From: Hydra vulgaris
Taxonomy: Eukaryota; Cnidaria; Hydrozoa; Anthoathecata; Hydridae
Reading direction: 5' to 3'
DNA length: 64,000 bases
Assembly (NCBI RefSeq): GCF_038396675.1
Contig: NC_088931.1
Coordinates: 16,617,501-16,681,500 of the forward strand
The translations under genes and the position numbers were made by a program. The notes beneath the pieces are model-generated. The model did not search any database. It worked only from the letters and a program-made list of their open reading frames with translations, and was not told where the DNA came from. Positions 35,240 to 46,790 of this stretch are shown in pieces (the stretch's first letter is position 1; every line of letters starts with the position of its first letter).

Positions 35240-35600
35240 AAGCGCATATGGGATACGCGTGGATTTTTTCCATATGTAACCCATGTGGGGATTATTATTT
35301 TGTCCCATGTGGGTTTCATATGGTAAATCCCACATGGATTCCATATGGCAAATCCCATATGGGATACGCGTGGGTTTTTACGATATGTAACCCATATGGG
35401 GATTATTATTTTGTCCCATGTGGGTTTCATATGGTAAATCCCACATGGATTCCATATGGCAAATCCCATATGGGATACGCGTGGGTTTTTACCATATGTA
35501 ACCCATATGGGATTATTATTTTGTCCCATGTGGGTTTCATATGGTAAATCCCACATGGGTTTTATGTGGTAAATCCTACATGGGATATAGGTGGAAAATA
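35240..35600. repeat. terminal palindrome array, inner end of copy 2, three 111-bp units
   Basis: The landmark GGGATTATTATTTTGTCCCA recurs near 35289, 35400 and 35511. Each unit contains several CCCAYATGGG palindromes and one ACGCGTGG word. Confidence 0.88.
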
Positions 35601-36158
35601 CTACATGTTATAGATCTTAAATGCCACATATTTTAATCCAAATGGTATAAAAGTAGTCAATACTAGACAAATGTTAATTCTTAATCTTCTATGATTATTC
35701 TTAAAATTCTTTTAATTTAAAAATTACTTAAATAGTAATTTAAAATTAATCATCGAAGCTTTCAGAGAGGCTTCACTTAATCTGGTATTTGCTACTTTAT
35801 CCCATTTGGTATTCAAAATGTGTAGCATTTTTGATCTTTTACATGTGATGTTTTTCACCTATAACCTATGTGGGATTTACGATAAACTATTATGACGAAA
35901 TTTTATAAAATTAAAAAACGTGTTGCAAAATGAATTTATTTTAAAATAAATGCTATTAATCAATACATCCAAAATGAATATTAAAAAAATTATTTTTTCT
36001 TTTGCGATTTACACGCCGTTTTTTGGCGATTGAATTAATTAAATCGCTTCGGCTTGCATAATACCAAGGTTTTTAGTATCTTCTAACTTTCTTCAAACAT
36101 TTTCTTAAAAAAAAAATATAAATACAAATATATATAAATATATATGTATATATATATA

Positions 36159-36177
36159 TAGAGAGAGAGAGAGAGAC

Positions 36178-36270
<93 letters not shown>

Positions 36271-36275
36271 AAAAA
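36159..36275. repeat. (GA)n microsatellite
   Basis: About 110 bp of GA repeats with a few GACA and GAAA interruptions, homologous (inverted) to the (CT)n tract of copy 1. Confidence 0.95.
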
Positions 36276-37329
36276 AGAGAGCAATTTTAATAAGGAACCT
36301 TATTAGTCGAGCAATTTTAATTATTAGCCAGGTTGAAGTCATTAATGACTACAATATTTCACAAATAATTATTTCCTAATTTATTACTTACAATGACTAA
36401 CGTATTATGGGTAATTGAACACATATTATGCGTAATGAGCTTGAACCCATGAGGAGAATCCTGAAAAAAAGTGATCAATTAGGATAAGTAGTTAAACAAA
36501 AAAACAAAAACAAAAATGTAAAAACCTACTTTTTCAATGATGTAGACGTTGGGTGCAATAGTCACTGGATGCAAAAGTATCTTTACTTTTTCGTCACACA
36601 CACGGCCTTCTATAATAACAGGCCTTGACATCGCGCAAAATGCCGTAAAAACTGAAGGCCGTTTAAACTTTCACTTTTACTTATATTGATATATTTTTAT
36701 ATTAGGTAGGGTGCAATAGCAGTCTATGTTTTCTAATAAAAATCTCTAGTAAAGACGGAAATATAAAAAGAAAACCTAAAAGTTGTTAAAAGATAATCAT
36801 ATTTTTCGTATTTCAAATTTCATTAAGAATATTTATGTAATATTAAATAGTATCAATAACAAGCAGAACCATAACAAAGTATATATCTATATATTAAAAA
36901 GATAACTGTATTTTTAATTTTTTTTGCTAAAAATGGTAACAATAAAAATCACCAACAATAAAAAACACCAACAAAAGTTGATTCAAGCAAAAAAAAAGTT
37001 TTACCAATATATCTCAACAGGGTAAATATATACAAATCCAAACATATTGAAAGACATATAGGCTAATGAGAAAATAAAAAACATAACAAGTAAATAGCAT
37101 AATTAATTACAAAACTAATTTTCACATAATTTATGATAGCTTTAGTATTTTTGGAGTGGTAATTAGTGAGTAATTCTTTAGCAGAATATTAGAATATACT
37201 CTGCATTGTTTTTTTGTGATTTTAAATTAATATTTAGCAGCAATGAACTAAAACTGAGAAACACAAAATGTTCTGTATAAAGGGTCAGTAGCACCTTGAA
37301 AAAAAAAAGCAAAATATTGACCATTAGAA

Positions 37330-38528
37330 AAGAGCATCAGAAGGAATTTCAAGTCCGTCTCTGTTTAGGCAATACAGATAACTTCCATATTTATAATAAT
37401 AATTGGTAGAATCATTATAAATTTTTATTTCGCTTTTTTGCACATAGCCAGTTATGTAAACTATAGCCACTAATGTAGATTTATTAACTGAGCTTTCAAG
37501 ATCATGTATATTATCCAGAAGAAATCCACTCAGTTGGTGATCACCAACTGAGTGGATTTCTTTGCATAATTCATTTCAAAACCGAATGCCAGCACCAGGT
37601 GATTTGACATTAACAACATTCGAAAAAAAATTATTTTTTCAATAAATATAGCAGTACCTTCAAAATGCTTTATTTTCAATCTCTGGATGCGTTCTTAATA
37701 CAGCTACTGTTTCTGTGCAAAAAACAGACAAACAAAACTTTACAGATTGTCTCTCTATTGGTTTTGGATAAACTGATTTAGCTGTAAGTTTAGAGAGTTT
37801 AAAAAGACCATTGCACTCAGTTTTATATATAGTTTCTAAATCACTCCACTTAGCCAAAGCCAGTTCTTTATTGTTCAAAAATTGAAGTTCCCCAGTCTTT
37901 TTTGTCAACCAATTGTTTCGTATAGATTTTAGTAGATGCACATAATCATACAATAAATATATACCTGATGTTGTTAACCATGGTTTACTATCAACTGTTT
38001 TAAACATTCCAAAAAATCTTTGATTTACACGGTTACCATCAGTAATTATTACCAGTGTCTTACTATTTTCAATATTATTTATTGTATAGACAATTTGTTG
38101 ACATTGAGCAAACTGAAATTCAGAGGAAAGATTTGCAACAGGTTGAGCTCTACATATAAATTTTGGACCTCCAAAAAGACATTTAATCATAAATGATAAA
38201 ATTGTTTTAGCTAACTTTTCAGGGTAGTTTACTGCTTGACCAAACAAAGCACCTCTTTGGTAAAGTAATGAAGCTTTGACATAGACCTCATCAATTAGTA
38301 GTATGGAAATTCTTTTTAATGGATTTAAATTCATAAAAATACTATTTATGAAACTTAGGTCCTCCATTGAGCTTATTTTTGAAGTCAATCGTGTTAAAGT
38401 CCTTATACTTGGCAACTTGTAGTCAATACACAAACAATCATATAAACTTCGTTGTAGTTGTAATTGATATTGTAGTTAAAGTTAAGATAGTCCGACTTGC
38501 ACAGAGATACACAGCATTTCAAAGGCAT
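37330..38528 (-). pseudogene. P-element-type transposase, deleted copy
   Basis: It starts at ATG 38528 with the same 'MPLKCCVSLCKSDYL' as copy 1. The frame then jumps from the repeat run directly to 'RSLYDCLCIDYKLPSIRTLT', removing about 0.6 kb. The core 'LLIDEVYVKASLLYQRGALF', 'IITDGNRVNQRFFGMF', 'YDYVHLLKSIRNNWLT' is open from 38433 to 37660. After that the frame breaks, and the stretch equivalent to 25528-25910 of copy 1 is replaced by a short inverted copy. The THAP C-terminal half and the last catalytic region are lost, so no activity is expected. Confidence 0.85.
37521..37560. repeat. perfect 40-bp palindrome at a deletion junction
   Basis: 37521-37540 is followed directly by its exact reverse complement (37541-37560). 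Copy 1 has only one arm (25505-25527), continuing into normal coding sequence. Confidence 0.95.
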
Positions 38529-39004
38529 TTTTAAGGTATTTAAAAAAACTAATCGTTAGTTTGACAATATTATTACCTTACAATTTTAACGCCTTGAAAC
38601 TTACAACGTTATCGTCTTGAAGTTGCGCTATCTAATTTATAAACCAATCAAATTTTAAAGATTTATTAAAAAAGCGCAAACACAAACTTTCGTCTAATGT
38701 TAAAAAATGAAAATGTAAACACAGTATTAGGAACTGGCCTTCAGTTTAACAAATTTGTTGCGCGATGTCAAGGCCTGTTATTATAGAAGGCCGCGGTCAC
38801 ACATAATATAATATTCTGAAACTAATAAACAAACATCTAAATTTCTATAAGTAAACTTATTCTTTGATCATTGCCTTTATATCCTATCTTATTTTCATAT
38901 CATAATCTATTATGGTATTATTTATATAACATATCACAACAATATTATTAAATTTGTGATGTTCAAATATCATATGAACATTCTCTAACATGTTCATATG
39001 ATAT

Positions 39005-39866
39005 TTGAATATAGTTCTTGAGTATATTATCTGCAAACAATTGACTGATGCAAGTTCAAATGTTGTCAAAAACCAAGCATGCATGCATGGGACACTGCAG
39101 TGTCCCACAAAGAAATGCTGGTTTGAAAGTCAAATTTTCTTTATTAAAAAAAATATAAAAATAGGGGGGAGATAGGAAGGTTTCCGTAAATTTTTTTAGG
39201 CTCCAAAACTTTTAACTTTATATATAATAAGGTTCATAAAACTTAAGGGACTTACGAAGTAAATTGAGGAACAAAAACAGGATATTTACAGAAACTTTTC
39301 AATTTTTAATCTGGAGTACCACAGTGTAATTGGGAATAAAGTCTCTGGGTCCAGTATTCAAAGTAATATGATCTAAAGTAATATATAAATTAAATAAAAT
39401 GATTTAAAATGCATGCAGTTATACATATAACTCCTGACAGTTAACTATATGTATAACTAGTGATACATAAAATTTATTATATAAACTTATTTTTTAAGGT
39501 TATGCTTGAACAAATTAGTACCAATTAATTCAAATTCAAGATTTAGTTCAAGTTCAAGTTCTTATTTGTTCATTGTTTTTTCACTATTTTATATTTATTT
39601 GTTCAAATTTGTTAACTGGTACTAATTCTTACTACAGTAAGAATATTTATCATTGTTGAACGTGATTTTATTAGTAACTTAATTTTACTTTCAACATATT
39701 TTGACAACACCCTTTACATTTTAAATGATGACAGCTTTACTTTTCTATTGATGTTAAATTTATTACGTTTCAATAACACACATAGAATTTTACTGACTTA
39801 TTGTTAGCGTTTTAAGAATTTGTTGTATATAAAATTTTGTTTTATATATATTAAAAAATATATATA

Positions 39867-39959
<93 letters not shown>

Positions 39960-40925
39960 TTTAGGCTATGCCAGTAGATAGAGGGGCAGTGTGAGTTTAA
40001 TAATAATTAACAATGGGGAGGGAATGTTGAGACCAAAATAATGTCAATTAAAAAATTGAATTAAAAAAAAAAGTAAATTATTTTATTAAAAAAAAGTAAA
40101 ACAATTTATGCTAGCTATGAGCAGGTTTTAGAGGTATTTACACCAACAATGTGGTCTAAAAACTTCTTGCTTTTGTTGCTTAAAACTGTAGAGGATCATA
40201 GGAAAAACAATTTAAATTCAGAAATTAGCTTGCTTATCTGAAAGAACAATTTGTGTTTTTTATTTTTACTTTTAGTATTGTTGAGAATAAACGTATAATT
40301 GAACCAGAAAAAAATTGATGGTATATGCATTTTTTATATTATATTAACAATTTAGATATACCATCATAATATGATAACAAAAACTGACATCATTTTCAAT
40401 GGGAGATGGCAAAAAATTGACTGAGTTTGATAAAGGGTGAAGGTGTTCAATAAACCGGGTCATCATCTGACATCATTATGCATAGATGATCCTATGATTT
40501 AGGTAAAATAAGTAATCAATTTGCCATATTTCTCTTTAGAAAGTGTAAGAAAAAAGCATTGTTATGCTGAGAACCTACCTATTGAGCAAGCTTTGACCAC
40601 CTATTTTATAAATTTGAGAGACAGAAGTGGAAGTGCGAATCGCAAAAGAATTAATAACAATGCTCTAAATTGATTTTAACTTTGTAGACTAACATTAATA
40701 TAGTATTTAGAAATAATAAATGAAGTTTACATGATTTTTATAATTTGTATTTATTTCCATTAATTATCAGTTGTCAGTCTCTATTTTATAAAATGAATTA
40801 AAAAACTATTTATTTATAGTATAATATTAATACATAAATACTAGTTTCCTAATGCTATTATCATCAAAATGTTAATGGTATTCATTTTAAAGTGAAATTT
40901 TGTATCAATTTTGTTGTTTTAATGT

Positions 40926-41002
<77 letters not shown>

Positions 41003-41922
41003 TATCTTTACTTTATTTAAAACGACATTTGATATACAACAAACCCCTACAAAGCTTACAATAATTCAGTTATGATACAATCTGAGTTATTGAAACGTAA
41101 TAAATTTAACATCAATAGAAAAGTAAAGCTGTCATCATTTAAAATGTAAAGGGTGTTGTCAAAATATGTTGAAAATAAAATTAACAAATAAAATCACGTT
41201 CAACAATGATAAACATTCTTACTGTAGTAAGAAATAGTACTAATTAACAAATTTGAACAAATAAATATAAAATTAACAAAAACAATGAATAAATAAGAAC
41301 TTTAACTTGAACTTTAACTAAATCTTAAACTTGAATTAATTGGTACTAATTTGTTCAAGCATAACCTTAAAAAATAAGTTTCTATAACAAATTATATGTA
41401 TAACTAGTTATACACATAGTTAACTATCAGGAGTTATATGTATAACTATATCAGGAATTATATGTATAACTATATCAGGAGTTATATGTATAACTATATG
41501 CATTTTAAAGTATACTATTTTATTTAAACATTACTTTAGATTATATTACTTTAAAAACTGGACCCAGAGGCTTTATTCCCAATAACACTGTGGTACTCCA
41601 GATTAAAAATTGAAAAGTTTCTGTTAATATCCTATTTTTGTTCCTCAATGTAGTTTGTAAGTCTCTTAAGTCATAAGGACCTTATAATACCTAAAGTTAA
41701 AAGTTTTGGAGCATAAAAAAAGTTACAGAAACTCCCCCACCACCACCACCCTATTTTTTTCTTTTTTAACAAAGAAAATTGGGAATTCTTTGACTTTCAA
41801 ACCTGCATTTTTTTTTGTGGGACACTGTAGTGTCCAATGCATGCATGCTTGGTTTTTGACAATATTTGAACTTTCATCAGTTAATTGTTAGCAGATAATA
41901 TACTCAAGATCTATATTCAAAT
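39005..41922. repeat. inverted-repeat module with intact centre, copy 2
   Basis: Arms of about 0.8 kb (39005-39776 and 41087-41922) flank a 1.31-kb spacer. The innermost 86 bp of the arms (39691-39776 / 41087-41172) are identical; the outer parts differ by scattered changes. The spacer has a (TA)n tract near each end (39870-39957 and 40930-41003) and no gene. The module may be a separate fold-back element inside the larger one. Confidence 0.82.
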
Positions 41923-42373
41923 AACTATTATATTATCCTAATAATACGTCTATTTGCACAAATCTTAATCTTATTTCTATAAAGAAAGATAAACATTATT
42001 CGTGGTACTTACATACTTGCATGCCATTCTCTATATTAATATAAAATATTTTCACACAATATAAATGTAACGCAATGCAATGTCGATTTAAAATTTTCTT
42101 TTTTTTAGTTTTTTTTAAAAAGTTTTTTTTTTAGTTTCCAGCTTTCAAATTAATTCCCATTCAAATCCCACATTAAACCCACGTGGGATTTCCCATGTGT
42201 GTAAATACCATATGGTTCCCACATGTAACCCTTGTGGGATTACCCACATGGGTTTAAGGTGACAAATTTCCATACGGATACCACATGGGAAAATCCGTCC
42301 CACGTAAATCCCATCAATCCCACACGGAACCCACGCGGAACCCATGTGGGACGCGGTTTTATTTTTCACTGGG

Positions 42374-42740
42374 TGGTACTCAAGAGAAGCAAAATTATAT
42401 AAAAACTTCAAAAATAATAATCAGTTTACATAAAAAACATGTTTAAAAAAATTATTTTAAAAACTTAAAAATATTGACTTTATTTACTTTCATCTTAAAA
42501 ACAATACTTTTTAGGCGATTATACCTGAAAAAATATTTTTATGTAAATTGATTATTATTTTTGAAGATTTTATATAATTTCGCTTCTTTTGAGTGCCAGG
42601 TTGACATATATTAGAAAAACATTTTTTTTCAAAACATTAGGGACCTGTCAAATTTTTATGTGTCTTGAGGCACCCCTAAAAATATTTTTTATTCAAAAAA
42701 ATTTTAAACCAAGTGTTTTTATATTAAATAGAACACGCTT
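42374..42740 (+). mobile_element. palindromic MITE, right half
   Basis: It starts with GGTACTCAAGAGAAGC, whose inverse (GCTTCTTTTGAGTGCC) closes an inner palindrome at 42575-42597. The outer part 42590-42740 is reverse-complementary to 35100-35229. The reconstructed empty site reads GTCAGCCTGGTACTC and its mirrored arm gives GTCAACCTGGCACTC, which fixes the CCCAGTG insertion point and the TG duplication. Confidence 0.8.
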
Positions 42741-42758
42741 AGTTATAAATATATATAT

Positions 42759-42770
42759 GTGTGTGTGTGT

Positions 42771-42815
<45 letters not shown>

Positions 42816-42840
42816 TGTGTGTGTATGTGTTTGAGAGTGT
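42759..42840. repeat. (GT)n microsatellite
   Basis: About 80 bp of GT dinucleotides with a few A interruptions, next to a hAT-like element. Confidence 0.97.
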
Positions 42841-42848
42841 ATTTATAT

Positions 42849-44925
42849 TAGTGTTGATACACTATTGGATAACTCGACTGTCGACTAAATCGACTAATAT
42901 TTTCTGAAGTCGTTTAAATTGACTAATATATTTTTAAAATCGACCAAGTCGGCTAAAAGTTGATTTAGTCAAAATATGAGAATAATTTATTTTTTCGTAA
43001 ATTTTTAAATAAATTACTTTTTTTTTTTTTTTAAATAATAAAGTAATTTATTTTTGCTTTCTATTTTGAACATCATATCATTTAAATGTTAATGGAGCAA
43101 AACAATATGACAGAACGGCCGCTCCGACAACTGGACAATATGTTTCCAGTCTCCAATGAATTCGGAATTGCCTTAAATATTTTCCATATATCAATGTCTT
43201 TACAATCATATTTACAATGTGATTGTATAGATGACATTTAGATTTTGGAGCTTCACAACTTAATTTTGCCCAAGGACCCCGAGTCAGCTTGAAGCGGCCC
43301 TGAATGAAAGTCTTTATGAAAATCAAAAGTATCAAGTAAACGAAAGAAAAAGAAATTAATGAAATTAATACCCGATAGTTTAATTAGGTATAATTTTTTT
43401 TCTCTTTTTTTATTGTAGTTATTAAGGAGCTCCAAGAAATCTTTTCGGTCATATTACAGTCCCGGAAAGGGCATAAATAATGCTAATATGCTATGAATTA
43501 AATAAACCTTAAAGAGTGCAAACAAAAAATAGATAATAGTTATAATTAGAAATGCCATACTAAAAATAACCATTCACTATGTGCAATGCGACCGGCAAAT
43601 AATACGAAAAATTTAGCAAGTTCTGTTAGGATAATGTTTTGCGCTTGCTCACCAACACTTATATGGGTTTGGTGTCCAATTTAAGTTAACGATTTCGTTT
43701 GCAATTGGAATTACTCTTTCTCACATCTTCACAAGTCTGCATTTTTTCGTAGAGATTAGTTCGATTATTTTTATTTACATTTCTTTTTCTTAGGAAGTAG
43801 AGCTGAATTATTACCGGTTCTACTAGTCACGGTGATGGTTCATCGGTGTCAAGCAGCCTTTCACTTAGAAAGATTTATTGCATCATTTTATTGCAACCGT
43901 ATAATTAACATTCCCATTAAAGTTAAACCATGTTTTAAGTTCAGGTTGTAGTAAAGATCTATCTATATCTAAGATCTATACCAACCTCTCTGAAATGCAT
44001 TGCAAAATCTCTGAGCTGGTTATTTTTGTAATCTTTTTTATTGGTTTGAATAGTTTAAACATAACCATAGTTATATGTTTATACATAACTATAGAAAAAA
44101 TTAAATTACTATTGTTACTAATACTATAGTAATACATAGCTAGAGTAAAAAATTACATCAAATTAATGTAATAGTCAACAAATAATGTGTACTGTTACAC
44201 ATCCAAGTCATAAATTAAACAAACGTACCTACAGCGTAGTTAACATATTGTGGGTATTCTATTTAACTCAAAAATCCCTTTTAAAAGTAATCAATCATTT
44301 AAGTTTTCTTCCAATTTGAAACTTTTTATAATCTTATTAAATTGTATTTTTGTGTTGACATTTAAATACTCTATATTGTTAAGTGTTTGTTTAAGAAAAT
44401 AATTCATATCTTTTATTTTTTTTTTAATTTAAAAGCTTTTAGCCTAAATAAAACACCCGTTTTATGAATTAACACTAAATGTACTTTTATAAACAGAGAA
44501 AAGATAGTGTTTACTTTGACTTGTATTTTGCCAGTTTGTACTTATCATTAAGTCAAAACTGACAATTTTTGACTTTACATCTTTTTCCAGTATACCCACG
44601 ATATGCACTTCAATGAACCAGGTCGGAACCCTGGTGGCAACCGAATATTTGGTGACACAAAACCACTATTTGTGACATCTCTCGTTACAATAGTACATGC
44701 TTTTATTTTTAAATGAACAAATAAAAATTAAAAAAGATTGAAAAATTAAATCTAATGAAAAGATAAAAGGACTTTAAGATTTTCATTTGACTAAATCGAC
44801 TTTTAGTCGATTAATAGGAATTCCAAAGTCAACTAAATCGACTATTAATTCTTTCTAAGTTGACTAATTTTTACTTTGGACTTGTCGACTTTTAGGCAAT
44901 TTAGTCAAAGTCGATAACAACACTA
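42849..44925 (+). mobile_element. non-autonomous hAT-like element (2,077 bp)
   Basis: Ends TAGTGTTGATAC (42849) and, reversed, TAGTGTTGTTATCGACTTTG (44925). Flanks ATTTATAT (42841-42848) and ACTTATAT (44926-44933) match in 7 of 8 positions, an 8-bp duplication as in hAT elements. Both subterminal regions are dense in TCGACTAA/TTAGTCGA words, probable transposase-binding repeats. No transposase is encoded. A truncated second copy begins at 61964. Confidence 0.72.
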
Positions 44926-45394
44926 ACTTATATAAATATTAATTTATATATATGTGGCTTTTGTGTATTATTTAAACCCTCGCTCAACTGTTATTAAGCA
45001 AAACCCAGAAATCATAAATCATGCAGCTTGCAGACTACTATAGAGGAGACAAATATCTTCTTGTTGTTGTTGTGGTTGCCTCCCAAAAGTTTTTTTGCCA
45101 AACTAGGGTTTTTGCCAAACTAACATGCCAAACTAGGGTTTTTTATACATTTAACCTAGAGTATCCTTCTAGATCAAAATCATTTTGGGAAATTTTGGCA
45201 ATCTATATTTCAAAAAATCTTCTTTTATCAATAAAGACAAGTAAACTATTGAAATCATTAACTTTAAATGAATCATAAAGACATTTTTTAAGAAATTTTT
45301 TAATGAGTAGAACATAAACAGGAACATTTTTTTATTTACTTTTTAATTAAATATGTGTATATGTTAATTTTTAGATATTTTTTTGCTTGTTTGA

Positions 45395-45575
45395 AACAAA
45401 CACTAAAAAGGTGTGTAGCATGAAATACATCATAACGGTGTAAATTAACACCAAAACGGTGTAAATTAACACTAAAAAGGTGTGCAGCATGAAATACACC
45501 AAAACGGTGTAATTTATACCAAACGGTGTTTTTCATGCCTTTTTAGTGTAATTTAACACCTTTTAATTAAGAGTG
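45395..45575 (-). repeat. element with ACACC/GGTGT terminal repeats, fragment 2
   Basis: Tandem words CAAAACGGTGTAAATTAACA and related units lead to the end TTTTAATTAAGAGTGT, the inverse of the start of the fragment at 31078. Confidence 0.65.
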
Positions 45576-46103
45576 TAAGATTCTTTCTTTTCCTTGTTTA
45601 TCAGAAATAATGGATATAAGTGGATTAGCTGTTTACCATAAATATTTTACTGAGGTCCACAACTTTTCAAATTAGTTTTGTCAATTTAGATCTAACTATA
45701 TCACGAGTGTTTTGAGCCATTATTTATAACTTTTGATTTATATACAACTTGTACTTATTGTATGATTCTTCTTTCTTTTAATTAATGAAACTGGTCTTTG
45801 TGGTCCGACTTTAGCTTACATAAACAAAAAGTTGCGAAAATACCTCATCAACACATTTTGAAAATTACTAAATACCCATTTATATGGTTATATGCCCATT
45901 TAGTTGTTACAATTTAGGATCATATTTTGACATGCTTATTGATAAAATAGATTTGGTTTAAGATATTGATTTGATTTAGAGTGGTTTAAAGCTGAAATGC
46001 TAAATGTGCCAACTCAAATGCATATATAACAGTTTTGGGGGGATGGGATGAGGGTGGACACCCTCTACACTCCCTGTTCAGGATGGCCCTGTATATTAGG
46101 CAG

Positions 46104-46261
46104 ATGCATTTTTAGGGGTTGGAAAAACTACAATTTTGCCACCTTATTATCCCAATCTATGTTGTTATAGAAGACTTTTTCTACAAAAAATTTTGAAAAA
46201 TTTTAAATTTCCTGACCTCCCTAGGGGTTTGAATATTTTATATTTGTACATTTTTAGAGTA
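46104..46261 (+). repeat. dispersed repeat R1, left part of the split copy
   Basis: Matches 1145-1310 ('TTTTTAGGGGTTGGAAAAAC', 'CTAGGGGTTTGAA', 'TTTGTACATTTT'). Its continuation lies at 49612-49690, beyond the inserted transposon. Confidence 0.75.
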
Positions 46262-46296
46262 ATATATCGATGGCTAAACTCCAACACCACGTATCT

Positions 46297-46379
46297 CAAA
46301 ATTTGGTGGTTTTGAGTTAAGTAGTGAATAAGAAACTATGTTTCTTATTCACTACTTAACTCAAAACCACCAAATTTTG
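46297..46379. repeat. perfect hairpin, 40-bp arms, 3-nt loop
   Basis: 46297-46336 and 46340-46379 are exact reverse complements around TAT, just inside the left terminal repeat of the 3.35-kb transposon. Confidence 0.95.
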
Positions 46380-46790
46380 CTAATTTTCCAACCTGAGTCT
46401 AACAACACTTATGTTAAATAATACCGGGAAAAGTGTTTAAATTAGTTAAATTTGTCTCCTGTATCTTGTTTGTTGGTAGAACTGAATTCTAACACCACAT
46501 ATCATGGTTTGTTTACATTGAAAACATGTGACAATATTAGCCAGCTGGTTCATTTCAGGTAATTATTGTTTGATTTGTTAACTGTAATGCAATTAAGTTA
46601 ATTGGCTACTAGCTTAAAAGTATAATGAATAGTTTTGAAGTATTCACTTAACTTAGATTTGTTGTTTACTATAGAAAAATTGCTTGTAAAATAAACGTTC
46701 AAGATACGTGTTGTTACAGTTTAATTTGTATTCTTGCAGGTCCAAGATACGTGTTGTAATATTAATATCTACTACCTAGCAGTTGAATCA

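Larger units (their letters stand above)
36601..38795 (-). mobile_element. P-like DNA transposon, copy 2 (2,195 bp), nested in the CCCAGTG element
   Basis: Ends CACGGCCTTCTATAATAACA at 36601 and reversed CGCGGCCTTCTATAATAACA at 38795, flanked by GTCACACA (36593-36600 and 38796-38803), the complement of the TGTGTGAC duplication of copy 1. Two internal deletions relative to copy 1 explain the shorter length. One removes most of the THAP domain (junction near 38448); the other removes 383 bp of the C-terminal region (junction 37521-37560). Confidence 0.88.
35230..42373 (-). mobile_element. CCCAGTG element, copy 2 (7,144 bp), inverse orientation
   Basis: Ends are CCCAGTGAAAAAGCGCATAT at 35230 and, reversed, CCCAGTGAAAAATAAAACCG at 42373, flanked by TG (35228-35229 and 42374-42375). 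The content mirrors copy 1: inner palindrome array with three 111-bp units (35240-35600), (GA)n tract, P-like transposon (36601-38795), inverted-repeat module with intact centre (39005-41922) and outer array (42150-42373). It is 1,162 bp longer than copy 1. It keeps about 1.86 kb of the module centre that copy 1 lost, and its P copy is about 0.7 kb shorter. Confidence 0.87.

Noticed and set aside
39691..41172. A separate transposon with 86-bp TIRs inserted into copy 2
   Set aside because: The inverted repeats continue without a break into the outer arms on both sides, so this is the centre of a longer inverted-repeat module. No duplication marks an insertion there.
44618..44660. tRNA-like B box (AGGTCGGAACCCTGGTGGC)
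   Set aside because: No A box at the right distance and no cloverleaf can be drawn.
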